Assembly: GCF_025847205.1 (NCBI RefSeq)
Contig: NZ_JAOYTH010000011.1
Span: 206,890 to 270,889, forward strand
Length of the DNA stretch: 64,000 nt
Source: Pararhizobium sp. YC-54
GTDB taxonomy: Bacteria > Pseudomonadota > Alphaproteobacteria > Rhizobiales > Rhizobiaceae
Direction: 5' to 3'
Below, piece after piece: positions 27,580 through 36,260 of this stretch. The notes beneath the pieces are model-generated. The model was given only the letters and a program-made list of their open reading frames with translations. It was not told where the DNA came from and made no database searches. Positions within the stretch are counted from its first letter, which is position 1. Each line of letters starts with the position of its first letter. The position numbers and the translations under genes are program-made.

Positions 27580-28341
27580 ATGATAAAGAAAACCCTGATC
27601 CTTGCCACATCCCTGTTCGTCGCACTTTCCAGCTTGGCGGAAGCGCAGGACCGGTACCAGAACCGCCCGCCGGTGGTCATCAGTCCGGACCTCACGGCCC
27701 CCTGGGTGACCCAGCTCGGCGGTCGGCCTGAACGCGTCGTCTACCGTCAGCAGCGGCCTATCGCAGGCAGGCCGCAGGGCGCCACCCGAAAACAGTATCT
27801 GTTCCAAAAGCGCGTTCAGCGGTCCGGCGCCGGCATCGCGCAACCGGTGGCGATGACCCGCGCCCAGAGGCCGGTGCGCCAGATGGACCCGCAGTTCCTG
27901 CCGCAGGTGGTCGCCTATGACAGCAAGGAAAAGCCCGGCACGATCGTCATCGATACCAACAGCCGTTTCCTTTATCTGGTCACCGGCAATGGCGAGGCAC
28001 GGCGTTACGGCGTCGGCGTCGGCAAACCGGGCTTCGAATGGGCGGGTGCCCACAAGGTGACGCGCAAGGCAGAATGGCCGGTCTGGACGCCGCCGTCCGA
28101 AATGCGCGCCCGCGAGGCGGCCAAGGGACACTATCTGCCCGCCAGCATGAGCGGCGGTCCGGAAAATCCGCTCGGTGCGCGCGCCATGTATCTCGGCTCG
28201 ACGCTCTACCGCATCCACGGCACCAACGCGCCCTGGACAATCGGCTATGCCGTTTCGTCCGGCTGCATCCGCATGCGCAACGAGGACGTGACCGATCTCT
28301 ACGAGCGCGTGAAGGTCGGCACCAAGGTTGTCGTGATCTAA
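27580..28341 (+). CDS. L,D-transpeptidase (YkuD), copy 1
   Basis: The 253-residue protein has an N-terminal signal peptide (KKTLILATSLFVALSSLAEA), a basic linker of about 80 residues rich in Arg, Gln and Pro, and a C-terminal YkuD catalytic domain (about residues 115-253). The active-site motif is IHGTNAPWTIGYAVSSGCIR, with the catalytic His and the nucleophilic Cys in SSGCIRM. It should act in the periplasm to make 3-3 peptidoglycan cross-links or to attach proteins to peptidoglycan. A stem-loop follows the stop. The next gene encodes a close paralogue 200 bases downstream. Confidence 0.92.
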   Translation: MIKKTLILATSLFVALSSLAEAQDRYQNRPPVVISPDLTAPWVTQLGGRPERVVYRQQRPIAGRPQGATRKQYLFQKRVQRSGAGIAQPVAMTRAQRPVRQMDPQFLPQVVAYDSKEKPGTIVIDTNSRFLYLVTGNGEARRYGVGVGKPGFEWAGAHKVTRKAEWPVWTPPSEMRAREAAKGHYLPASMSGGPENPLGARAMYLGSTLYRIHGTNAPWTIGYAVSSGCIRMRNEDVTDLYERVKVGTKVVVI

Positions 28342-28342
28342 A

Positions 28343-28369
28343 ACCAAGTCTCGATGATAGAGACTTGGT
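28343..28369 (+). terminator. stem-loop after the first L,D-transpeptidase gene
   Basis: A perfect 10-bp stem, ACCAAGTCTC (28343-28352) with GAGACTTGGT (28360-28369), encloses a 7-base loop two bases after the stop codon. There is no T-run after it, so it may stabilise the mRNA end or work as a weak or Rho-assisted terminator. Confidence 0.55.
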
Positions 28370-28541
28370 ATAAGCCATCGCTCACCCGCCGGAGGGCCGC
28401 AAACGTGGCCTTTCGGCAACAGCGGTTCCCGGGGTTACAGCCCAATTGATCACATTTGCCCTATCCAGAACCCATGAGACTTGCGTAAAACGCGATATTG
28501 AATAGCGTCTCGCAGCTTGGGACTGGATGAGGGAATCTTCG

Positions 28542-29234
28542 ATGAAATATGCCTTGCAGACATTGGCCGCGATCGGATTTGCGGCCGCTGTGACTTTCGG
28601 TGCCTCGAGTGCATCGGCCTTCATGCCGGGCGAACCGGCCGGCGCACAGCCGAACCCGGACGTCACGCTGGTGGCGATGGAGAAGAAGCCGGCCCAGAAG
28701 TTCTGGCGCACCAAGGTGCGGCTGAGCACGGATGAGGCGCCGGGCACCATCATCGTCGATACCAACAACAAGTATCTCTACTATATCGAAGGCCCGAACC
28801 GGGCGACCCGCTATGGCATCGGCGTCGGCCGCGAGGGCTTTGGCTGGTCGGGCGTCGTCAAGGTGCAGCGCAAGGCCGAATGGCCGGGCTGGACACCGCC
28901 GAAGGAAATGATCGCCCGCGAACGCAAGAAGGGCCATATCCTTCCGGCCTATCAGGAAGGCGGCATCGACAATCCGCTCGGCGCCCGCGCGCTCTATCTC
29001 TACAAGGGCGGGAACGATTCCGGCTTCCGCATCCACGGCACCAACCAGCCCTGGACGATCGGCCTCAACATGTCGTCCGGCTGCATCCGCATGATGAACA
29101 AGGATGTCGAGCATCTCTACGAGCGCGCCTCGATCGGCACCAAGGTCATCGTCATCGGCCCCGGCAACAAGCAGGGCGATGTCTCCTATGACGACCGTGG
29201 CGTCGATATCCTGCGGACGATCTTCGGCGGCTGA
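28542..29234 (+). CDS. L,D-transpeptidase (YkuD), copy 2
   Basis: A 230-residue paralogue of the preceding protein with a cleavable signal peptide (about residues 1-26, ending SSASA). The YkuD domain has the same order: GTIIVDTNNKYLYYI, RKAEWPGWTPPKEMI, NPLGARALYLY, and IHGTNQPWTIGLNMSSGCIR with catalytic His and Cys. The ATG at 28542 is chosen because GAGGGA is seven bases upstream; the ATG five codons earlier overlaps that site. It acts in the periplasm. The short N-terminal region differs from copy 1 and lacks its basic linker. Confidence 0.92.
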   Translation: MKYALQTLAAIGFAAAVTFGASSASAFMPGEPAGAQPNPDVTLVAMEKKPAQKFWRTKVRLSTDEAPGTIIVDTNNKYLYYIEGPNRATRYGIGVGREGFGWSGVVKVQRKAEWPGWTPPKEMIARERKKGHILPAYQEGGIDNPLGARALYLYKGGNDSGFRIHGTNQPWTIGLNMSSGCIRMMNKDVEHLYERASIGTKVIVIGPGNKQGDVSYDDRGVDILRTIFGG

Positions 29235-29294
29235 GTGCCGATAATCTGTTTTCCCTGCGGGCAAGGCTATCGCCTATGGATCGCAGACCGCCAC

Positions 29295-29430
29295 CGCGGT
29301 CTCCCTCTTCTCCCCCACGGGGAGAAGTGCCGAGCGAATGCGAGGCGATGAGGGGGGGCTCTTTCCGCAATTTCGGAGCCAGCCGCCTGTCCATATGCGA
29401 TAGCCCTGCCTCTCAAGGGGAGGGTGGAAG
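29295..29430. repeat. mosaic repeat modules downstream of the L,D-transpeptidases
   Basis: The stretch contains a CCCTCTTCTCCCCC/GGGGAGAAGTG hairpin module (about 29306-29332) and a GATGAGGGGGG module, the same building blocks as the elements at 20334 and 30821. It lies between the second transpeptidase and glcF, which are convergent, and could double as a terminator for both. Confidence 0.65.
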
Positions 29431-30720
29431 GTCTATCGGCCGCTCGCCGCCATAGGCCCAGTCCAGCAATTCGACGGTATGCAGGATTGGCATGGCGGTG
29501 CCGCTGGCGATCTGGGTAATGCAGCCGATATTGCCGGTGGCGATGACGTCGGCTTTGGTCGCCTCGATATTCTTCACCTTGCGGGCCTTGAGCGTCGCCG
29601 AAATCTCCGGCTGCAGGATGTTGTAGGTGCCGGCCGAACCGCAACAGAGATGGCCCTCGGCCGGATCGCGGACGGTGAAGCCGGCGTTTCGCAACAATAG
29701 CTTCGGCGCCATGGTGATCTTCTGGCCGTGCTGCATCGAGCAGGCGGAATGATAGGCGACGGTCATGTCTTTCGGCTCTTGCCGCGGCAGGTCGAGCGAC
29801 GCCAGGTATTCGGTGATGTCCCTGGCCAGGGCCGAGACACGCGCAGCCTTCTCCGCATAGGCCGGATCGAGCCTCAGCATATGGCCGTAATCCTTGATGG
29901 TGGTGCCGCAGCCCGATGCGGTGATGATGATCGCATCAAGCCCGCCCGCATCCGCTGCCTTCACCCAGACATCGACATTGCGGCGGGCGGCTGCAAGCGC
30001 CTCTTCCTCGCGGCCCATATGATGCACCAGCGCCCCGCAACAGCCCTCGCCTTGCGGCACCACGACCTCGACGCCGAGCCGGGTCAACAGCCGGATCGCC
30101 GCCTCGTTGATTCCGGGCTTCAGCACCGGCTGGGCGCAGCCGGTGAGAATGGCGACCCTGCCGCGTTTCTCCGTTTGGGCAGCACGAGTGCCGGGCACCG
30201 AAGCGGTGGACGCCGGAGCGATGTCCGATGGCGCAAGGTCGAGCATGACGCCGAAGGTTTTCAGAAAAGGCACCCGCTTCATCGCCGCCGCAAACGGCCG
30301 GCCGAGCCGGGCTGCCTTCAAGGCCAGCCGGAACCGCCCGGGATAGGGCAGAACCGCTGCGAGGACGCTGCGCACAAACCGATCCTTCAGCGGACGTTTG
30401 TAAGTCTGCTCGATATGGATACGGGCATGATCGACCAGATGCATATAGTTGACGCCGGACGGACAGGTGGTCATGCAGGCAAGGCAGGACAGGCAGCGGT
30501 CGATATGGGTGACCACCTCCTCATCGGCCGCACGGCCGTTTTCCAGCATGTCCTTGATCAGATAAATCCGCCCGCGCGGACTGTCGAGCTCGTTGCCGAG
30601 CGTCACATAGGTCGGACAGGTGGCCGTGCAGAAACCGCAATGCACGCATTTGCGCAGGATCGCTTCGGACTCTGCGACATGCGGGTCGGCGAGCTGGGCG
30701 GGGGTGAAGGTGGTCTGCAT
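29413..30720 (-). CDS. glcF: glycolate oxidase iron-sulfur subunit
   Basis: GlcF is the Fe-S subunit of the membrane-associated glycolate oxidase that converts glycolate to glyoxylate. The 435-residue protein has two ferredoxin-type 4Fe-4S motifs, CVHCGFCTATCP (near residue 23) and CLSCLACMTTCP (near 73), and two cysteine-rich CCG domains (GEGCCGALVHHMG and HLCCGSAGTYNI). The start is the ATG at 30720 (MQTTFTPAQL); the longer frame to 30990 runs through intergenic repeats and is rejected. It is separated from glcE by 423 bases of repeat DNA, so cotranscription with glcDE is uncertain. Confidence 0.93.
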   Translation of the reverse strand: MQTTFTPAQLADPHVAESEAILRKCVHCGFCTATCPTYVTLGNELDSPRGRIYLIKDMLENGRAADEEVVTHIDRCLSCLACMTTCPSGVNYMHLVDHARIHIEQTYKRPLKDRFVRSVLAAVLPYPGRFRLALKAARLGRPFAAAMKRVPFLKTFGVMLDLAPSDIAPASTASVPGTRAAQTEKRGRVAILTGCAQPVLKPGINEAAIRLLTRLGVEVVVPQGEGCCGALVHHMGREEEALAAARRNVDVWVKAADAGGLDAIIITASGCGTTIKDYGHMLRLDPAYAEKAARVSALARDITEYLASLDLPRQEPKDMTVAYHSACSMQHGQKITMAPKLLLRNAGFTVRDPAEGHLCCGSAGTYNILQPEISATLKARKVKNIEATKADVIATGNIGCITQIASGTAMPILHTVELLDWAYGGERPIDLPPSP

Positions 30721-31143
30721 CAGGCGCGTTGCTCCGAGTGTGCGGAGGCATCCCCCCCTCTGCCCTGTCCGGACATCTCCCCCACGAGGGGCAGAGCAAT
30801 TGTACATGTGTTTCGGCGTGCTCCCTCTTCTCCCCAGCGGGGAGAAGGTGGCACGAAGTGCCGGATGAGGGGGGCCGAAGGCAATCTCTTTTTGGCTCCG
30901 GCTTCGCCGCAGCTCCCCCTCATCGCCTCGCAGTTGCTCGGCACTTCTCCCCGCTGGGGAGAAGAGGGAGTTCGTTGCGCGCTCTCGCAACTCATAGGCA
31001 ATTGCCCGGCCCCCAGGGAGGACATCGGCCGTCTGCCGTGTGCCGTACCTACAAATGTCTCGTAGAAAGAGAACGATCTCCCCCCTTGAGGAGGAGATGT
31101 CACGCAGTGACAGAGGGGGGTACGCGGCATACTCATCATTCCT
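30721..31143. repeat. composite nested mosaic repeat between glcE and glcF
   Basis: This 423-base gap has no gene. An outer element of the type found at 23225 begins near 30750 (CCCCCCTCTG, CTCCCCCACGAGG) and ends near 31122 (GGAGATGTCACGCAGTGACA then GAGGGGGGT). Within it sits a second element bounded by a perfect 26-bp inverted repeat at 30821-30846 and 30945-30970. The structure suggests insertion of one mosaic repeat into another. It splits the glc genes. Confidence 0.85.
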
Positions 31144-32346
31144 TCACCCCATCTTCCCCGGATTGAAAATCCCCTTGGGATCGAACTTTTCCTTGATCCG
31201 CGCCGACAGAGCGGCAACACCCGGCGCGTCCGGCTCGAAGGCCGGCGTCACACCGCGAACCGCATCAGACGCCCGTACCAGCGTCGCATGGCCGCCGCCG
31301 ATGCCCTTGATAAAGCGGCGAAGCATCTCTGCTTCGGCGTCGGCCTCCATGCGCAGCCAGACAAGGCCGCCCTGCCAGTCGTAAAAAGCGTCGACGCCGG
31401 TTTGCAGCCGTAGCGCAGCAACCAGCTGATGGCCGGCCGTTGGCGCAACGGAGACCCGCCAGAGCGGCTTTTGCGTGCCGTCCGCATAGGGTTTGACATC
31501 GCGGATATCCCGCCACAGTTTTTCCGTTGCCTCCTGGTCGAGCACTGTTGCGGGCGCGACATGGGCGAAGGCGGCCTTGAGTTTTTCGGCCCGGACCGCA
31601 ACCGAGGCCGGCAGTCCTTCAAGCCGCAGGACCGTTGCGGCGCCCTCCGGATGGCTGCTGCCGATGAAGCGATAGCGGACGCTCTCCGTCAGGTGGGCCG
31701 CACCCGAAACCTCGACCGGCATTGCCAGCGCATGCGCCATCGCGGCTGCTGCCTGCGCATCGTCGAGGCCGAAAGCCACGATGGTGGCTGCGGCGCGCGG
31801 CAAAGGCAGGACCTTGAACGTCACTTCGGTCAACAGCCCCAATGTACCGTGCGAGCCGCAGAGCAGCTTGACCAAATCCAGCCCGGTGACGTTCTTCATC
31901 ACCCGACCGCCGGATTTGATTGCCTCGCCTGCCCCATTGATGAAACGGATGCCGAGCAGGTGATCACGCGCGGCACCGGCCGTGATGCGCCGTGGGCCGG
32001 AGACGTTGGCGGCAAAGACGCCGCCGATGGTCGGCTGGCCGCTGGTGCCCATGACGCCGCGATGATCCATCGGCTCGAAAGCCAGCATCTGGCGGTTTCC
32101 AGCGAGCGCCGTCTCGATTTCAGCCATCGGCGTTCCCGCCCTGGCGCTCATCGTCATCTCGGCCGGATTGTAGCTGACGATGCCGGAAAGCTTTCGCGCC
32201 GAGAGCAGCTGCTCCGCCCGAACACGGTTTCCAAGGCCCGGACGCGTGCCGCCACCGGTAATAGCAAGCGGCATTCCGGTTCCGGCAGCCTGCCTGATGA
32301 TATCGGCAGCTTCCATCTCTGATGTCGGTTCAAAATCCATGCTCAT
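31144..32346 (-). CDS. glcE: glycolate oxidase FAD-binding subunit
   Basis: GlcE is the smaller FAD-binding subunit of glycolate oxidase. The 400-residue protein shows the FAD-binding type 4 pattern: PLAITGGGTRPGLGN near residue 25, FEPMDHRGVMGTSGQPTIGG near 95, and the KNVTGLDLVKLLCGSHGTLG block near 155. Its start overlaps the glcD stop by four bases (ATGA, 32343-32346), so the two are translationally coupled. A second ATG two codons downstream is possible. Confidence 0.93.
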   Translation of the reverse strand: MSMDFEPTSEMEAADIIRQAAGTGMPLAITGGGTRPGLGNRVRAEQLLSARKLSGIVSYNPAEMTMSARAGTPMAEIETALAGNRQMLAFEPMDHRGVMGTSGQPTIGGVFAANVSGPRRITAGAARDHLLGIRFINGAGEAIKSGGRVMKNVTGLDLVKLLCGSHGTLGLLTEVTFKVLPLPRAAATIVAFGLDDAQAAAAMAHALAMPVEVSGAAHLTESVRYRFIGSSHPEGAATVLRLEGLPASVAVRAEKLKAAFAHVAPATVLDQEATEKLWRDIRDVKPYADGTQKPLWRVSVAPTAGHQLVAALRLQTGVDAFYDWQGGLVWLRMEADAEAEMLRRFIKGIGGGHATLVRASDAVRGVTPAFEPDAPGVAALSARIKEKFDPKGIFNPGKMG

Positions 32347-33782
32347 GCGGCCGGGCGCCCTTCCAGCGGAAAGACTTTAGAGGGATTCATGATCCATAGC
32401 GGATCGAAGGCGGCGCGCGCGGCCATCTGCTGGTTCAGGTCGGCCTGATTAAACTGGTGCAGCATCAGGTCGCGTTTCTCGATGCCGACGCCGTGTTCGC
32501 CAGTCAGGCAGCCGCCCGCATCGACGCAGAGTCTCAAGATATCGTTGCCCGCCGCTTCGGCGCGTGCCGCGTCTTCCGGATCGTTGATATTATAGAGGAT
32601 CAGCGGATGCATGTTGCCGTCGCCGGCGTGGAAAACATTGGCGACGCGCAGGCCGTAACCGTCGATGATCTCGCTGGTTTTCTTCAATACGTAGGAAAGC
32701 TGGCTGAGCGGCACCGTTCCATCCATGCAGATATAGTCGGCGATGCGACCGGTGGCGCCGAAGGCGGATTTGCGGCCTTTCCAGATCAGCGCCGCTTCCG
32801 TTGCCGACTGGCTTTCGCGGATGGTTGCAACGCCATGGCGGCGGGCAATCTCGATGATGCTCGCCAGCATTGTCTCCATCTCGGCGTCCGATCCCTCGAC
32901 CTCGACGATCAGCAGCGCCTCGACATCCATCGGGTAACCGGCTTGCGCGAACGCCTCGCAGATGCCGATGGCCGGCTTGTCCATGAATTCGATGGCAACC
33001 GGGATGATGCCGGAACCGATGACTTCGGCGACGCAAGTCCCCGCCTCTTCCGACGACATGAAGCCGAACAGAACGGGCCGCGTTCCCTCCGGCTTGGCCA
33101 GCAGCCGCACCGTCGCCTCGGTGACGATGCCGAGCTGGCCTTCCGAGCCGCAGACGAGGCCGAGCAGATCGTAACCCGGCGCATCCAGTGCCTTGCCGCC
33201 CAGCTCGATCACCGTGCCGTCAAACAGTACCATCTTGACGCCCAGCAGATTGTTGGTGGTCACGCCGTATTTCAGGCAATGGGCGCCGCCGGAATTCATG
33301 CCGATATTGCCGCCGATGGTGCAGGCAAGCTGCGAACTCGGGTCCGGTGCATAGAAGAAACCGTCGGCTGATACCGCTTCGGAAATGTTGATATTGGTGA
33401 CGCCCGCCTGCACCGTGGCGGTGCGGTTGGCAAAATCGATATCGAGGATGCCCGTCATCTTTGAAAGGCCAATGACCACCGCGTCGGATTGGGGAATGGC
33501 GCCGCCCGACAGCGAGGTGCCTGCCCCGCGCGGCACGACGGGAATGCCGTAGCGGCTGCAATATTTCAAAACGGCCGCCACCTGCGCCGTGGTTTCCGGC
33601 AGGACGACGGCCAAAGGCACCTGGCGATAGGCAATGAAGGCGTCGGTCTCGAACGGTACCAGCCCGCGCTTTTCGCTGATCAGGCAGCCCGCAGGCAGGA
33701 TATCGGCCAGATCCTCGATGATCGCATCACGGCGCGCCAGCACGGATGGTTTCGGCTCCAGAAAGGCAATCGTCTCCGGCAT
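32343..33782 (-). CDS. glcD: glycolate oxidase subunit GlcD
   Basis: GlcD is the catalytic FAD subunit of glycolate oxidase. The 479-residue protein has the PCMH-type FAD domain (VVPRGAGTSLSGGAIPQSDA and GGNIGMNSGGAHCLKYGVT) and the C-terminal FAD-linked oxidase domain (HAGDGNMHPLILY, GGCLTGEHGVGIEK). The ATG at 33782 has GGGAGG five bases upstream, better than the ATG six codons earlier. It heads the glcDE unit and is divergent from a LysR gene; the 117-base gap contains a TGGTA/TACCA inverted repeat and a motif shared with the FCD regulator at 37718. Confidence 0.94.
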   Translation of the reverse strand: MPETIAFLEPKPSVLARRDAIIEDLADILPAGCLISEKRGLVPFETDAFIAYRQVPLAVVLPETTAQVAAVLKYCSRYGIPVVPRGAGTSLSGGAIPQSDAVVIGLSKMTGILDIDFANRTATVQAGVTNINISEAVSADGFFYAPDPSSQLACTIGGNIGMNSGGAHCLKYGVTTNNLLGVKMVLFDGTVIELGGKALDAPGYDLLGLVCGSEGQLGIVTEATVRLLAKPEGTRPVLFGFMSSEEAGTCVAEVIGSGIIPVAIEFMDKPAIGICEAFAQAGYPMDVEALLIVEVEGSDAEMETMLASIIEIARRHGVATIRESQSATEAALIWKGRKSAFGATGRIADYICMDGTVPLSQLSYVLKKTSEIIDGYGLRVANVFHAGDGNMHPLILYNINDPEDAARAEAAGNDILRLCVDAGGCLTGEHGVGIEKRDLMLHQFNQADLNQQMAARAAFDPLWIMNPSKVFPLEGRPAA

Positions 33783-33817
33783 ATCGGCCTCCCGGCGCAT
33801 TTCATTTGCGACATGAT

Positions 33818-33841
33818 TGGTATTTTTTATTTACCACTTTC
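33818..33841 (-). promoter_or_regulatory. candidate regulator site upstream of glcD
   Basis: An inverted repeat TGGTA (33818-33822)/TACCA (33832-33836) with a nine-base A+T-only spacer overlaps ATTTACCACTTTC (33829-33841). The latter 13-mer matches 12 of 13 bases of a site at 37669-37681 upstream of the FCD-type GntR gene. The site is 36-59 bases from the glcD start codon, where an operator would be expected. Binding by the FCD regulator or the divergent LysR protein is inference. Confidence 0.5.
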
Positions 33842-33899
33842 ATCATGACGCAGCAAATGTTAATCAGTTTTTCTGTTTCCGAAACAATGGTCAAGATTG

Positions 33900-34796
33900 A
33901 TGACAAATCTGGGCGATCTTGAGGTCTTTACGCGCGTTGTTGCGACCGGCAGCATGTCGGCGGCCGGACGGGCGCTGGGTTTTTCGCCGGCCGTCGTCTC
34001 CAAACGCATCAAGCGCCTGGAGGACCGGCTCGGCACGCGGCTGTTTCAGCGGACCACACGGCAGATATCGCTGACCGAAGCGGGACAGGGGTTTCACGAC
34101 CGCGTGCTCGGGATCATGGCCGGCATCGAGGAGGCAGAGGCCTTTGCTTCCGGCCGCTCCGGCCAGCCTCAGGGGACGCTGCGCATCACCGCGCCGACCT
34201 CCTTCGGCCGCATGCATGTAGCGCCGCACCTTGCCCGCTTCATCGAGGCACATCCCGATCTCATTCTCAACATCGTGCTCTCGGACGAATTCACCGATAT
34301 CGTCGCCGAGAGTTTCGATATTGCCATCCGCATCGGCGAGCTGAGTGATTCGACGCTGGTGGCGCGCAAGCTGGTGCCGGTGCGGCGTATCCTCTGTGCG
34401 TCGCCGGCCTATATCGCACGATACGGCACGCCGGACACCGTTGACGATCTCGGCGACCATATCTGCCTTCGCCAGCACAATCACGACATCTGGAAGCTGG
34501 AAAGCGAGGCGGGTACGATGAGCTACAGGCCGCAGGGCCGGCTGATCACCAATTCCTCGGAAGTGGTGCGTGAAGCGGTGTTGTCGGGTGCCGGCATTGC
34601 GCTGCGTTCAACCTGGGATGTCGGCAGCGACCTGAAATCGGGAAAGCTCGTGCAGGTCCTGCCCGGCTGGGAAGGCTCCCGCAACCTGTTCGTTTCGGCG
34701 CTCTATCCCAGCCGCCAGTTCCTGCCGGTCAAGGTCAGGCTGTTCATCGATTATCTCGCCGGGCTTTATGGACCGGAACCCTACTGGGAGCGGTAG
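33900..34796 (+). CDS. LysR-family transcriptional regulator (CrgA/DsdC-like group)
   Basis: The 298-residue protein has an N-terminal winged HTH (LEVFTRVVATGSMSAAGRAL then SPAVVSKRIKRLEDRLGTRL) and a LysR substrate-binding domain from about residue 90 (TLRITAPTSFGRMHVAPHLA). It is transcribed divergently from glcD, the usual layout for a LysR regulator and its target. The effector is unknown. The ATG at 33900 is used; a TTG directly before it is less likely. Its 3' end overlaps the convergent DUF6880 gene by 16 bases. Confidence 0.9.
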   Translation: MTNLGDLEVFTRVVATGSMSAAGRALGFSPAVVSKRIKRLEDRLGTRLFQRTTRQISLTEAGQGFHDRVLGIMAGIEEAEAFASGRSGQPQGTLRITAPTSFGRMHVAPHLARFIEAHPDLILNIVLSDEFTDIVAESFDIAIRIGELSDSTLVARKLVPVRRILCASPAYIARYGTPDTVDDLGDHICLRQHNHDIWKLESEAGTMSYRPQGRLITNSSEVVREAVLSGAGIALRSTWDVGSDLKSGKLVQVLPGWEGSRNLFVSALYPSRQFLPVKVRLFIDYLAGLYGPEPYWER

Positions 34797-36220
34797 GTTT
34801 CCGGCGGGATGCGGTCCCAGAAACCATGCCTGCGGATATGCTGCCGTCGCAACTCAGCCACATAATCGGCATGCGCCATCAAACCCTCATTGCCGCCGGG
34901 GCGCTTTGCCAGTGCCGAGAGCCTGGCCAGATAATCGGCGCCCTCTCCATAGGCCTCGGACAGGCCACGGCCGATGATGCGGTCGAGAAGCGCGCGGTAG
35001 AGCGCGGTTGCCGCCGCCGGATAATCGGTTTCGAAAGCCTCGGCCGCGGGTAGAAGAAACTCGTAGAATTCCCCCTCCCAGACGCCCCATCGGGCAACCA
35101 CATAGCGCGCCGCAAGATCGAGCCGTGGCCAGGCGAGATAAAACCGTAACGCGGCATGCGGTTCGCGGGAGTGCTCGACAAAGGCGAAGGCCCTGTCCAG
35201 CGCCTCGAACTCCTCGAAGTCTCCAGCCTTGGCGATATATTCACGCAGCATCCCGGCATCGAGCCCCTGCTCGAAAATCTTCCAGCGTAAGGCCTGCGAC
35301 CCCGCGCGGTCTTTCAGCCCGTCGAGGATGGCCGCCTCGAGCCGGTCCCTGTCCGGCAGCGGTTTCAGGTCATCGCTGAGGATTTCGGCGCGGCGGGCAA
35401 AGCCGATCCGCGATTTACGTGGTTTGCGGACCCAGATGAGCGCCTCGGCAAACCGGCCGGCCGCATGCAGCCGCTCGGCAATAACGGCCGGTTCGCGGAG
35501 CGGCTCCGGCAGGCTTTCCTCGATCGCCACGTAAGCATCGAGATCGCCGCGCGCATCGGCAATGGCGCGGCGCACGTAGACGATGGCCGGCAAAAACGTC
35601 GTGCCGGCCGGTATCTTCATGGCGGCGGCCAGCGTTTCGTCCCAGGATTTCAGCACATCCGGCGAGAGCGCGGCCGCGATCCGCACCGCAAGCAATGTCT
35701 TGACGCCGTGATAATCCATGCCCTGCAGGCCGGGCGTCAGCAATGCCGGGATGCGGGCCTGCTGGTCGGCCGGCATGAGCAGCGCGAGGCGGGCGGCTGC
35801 CTCGCAGGCCTGAACATAGATGCCGGCGATGCGGCCGCTGGAATCGTTGACGCGCTCGGCGATGCCGTCGTAGCCGCAGACAAAACGGACCAGCCTTTCC
35901 AGCGCCATGCCGGGATCGACAGCGCCGAACTCCTTGACGATGCTGGCCGAGATGCTGTCGAGATCGTTGCCGAAGGCCCGTTCCTTCTGCCAGCGGATGC
36001 GCGTGCTCGACCTTTCAAGCGCGGCAAGGCGGCTGTCGATCAGCTTGGCGACGCCGGCAGCACCGCTGATCCCGGCAAGCGCGGCATTCAGCCGTTTCTT
36101 GAAAGATGTGTTGAGGGCCGCCTCGTCCAGCGCAATCTCGATCAGCCGTTCCAGACCGAGAGCGGTCAGGCCATCCCGGTCGAGTTTTGCTTTCTTCGCC
36201 ACTTTTGCAACTTTTGCCAT
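34781..36220 (-). CDS. DUF6880 family protein
   Basis: A 479-residue, mostly alpha-helical cytoplasmic protein that I assign to the DUF6880 family; its function is unknown to me. The N-terminus is a short Lys/Ala repeat (MAKVAKVAKKAKLDRDGL), followed by repeated helical segments of about 35-45 residues (for example AIVYVRRAIADARGDLDAYV and ALRFYLAWPRLDLAARYVVA) that resemble a TPR- or SWIM-associated helical scaffold. No catalytic motif is visible. It starts 40 bases after the DUF3422 stop on the same strand, so the two may be cotranscribed. Confidence 0.75.
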   Translation of the reverse strand: MAKVAKVAKKAKLDRDGLTALGLERLIEIALDEAALNTSFKKRLNAALAGISGAAGVAKLIDSRLAALERSSTRIRWQKERAFGNDLDSISASIVKEFGAVDPGMALERLVRFVCGYDGIAERVNDSSGRIAGIYVQACEAAARLALLMPADQQARIPALLTPGLQGMDYHGVKTLLAVRIAAALSPDVLKSWDETLAAAMKIPAGTTFLPAIVYVRRAIADARGDLDAYVAIEESLPEPLREPAVIAERLHAAGRFAEALIWVRKPRKSRIGFARRAEILSDDLKPLPDRDRLEAAILDGLKDRAGSQALRWKIFEQGLDAGMLREYIAKAGDFEEFEALDRAFAFVEHSREPHAALRFYLAWPRLDLAARYVVARWGVWEGEFYEFLLPAAEAFETDYPAAATALYRALLDRIIGRGLSEAYGEGADYLARLSALAKRPGGNEGLMAHADYVAELRRQHIRRHGFWDRIPPETYRSQ

Positions 36221-36260
36221 GGTTTTGCCAGGTCGATTCGTTTCGAATATCCGGCAAGAC

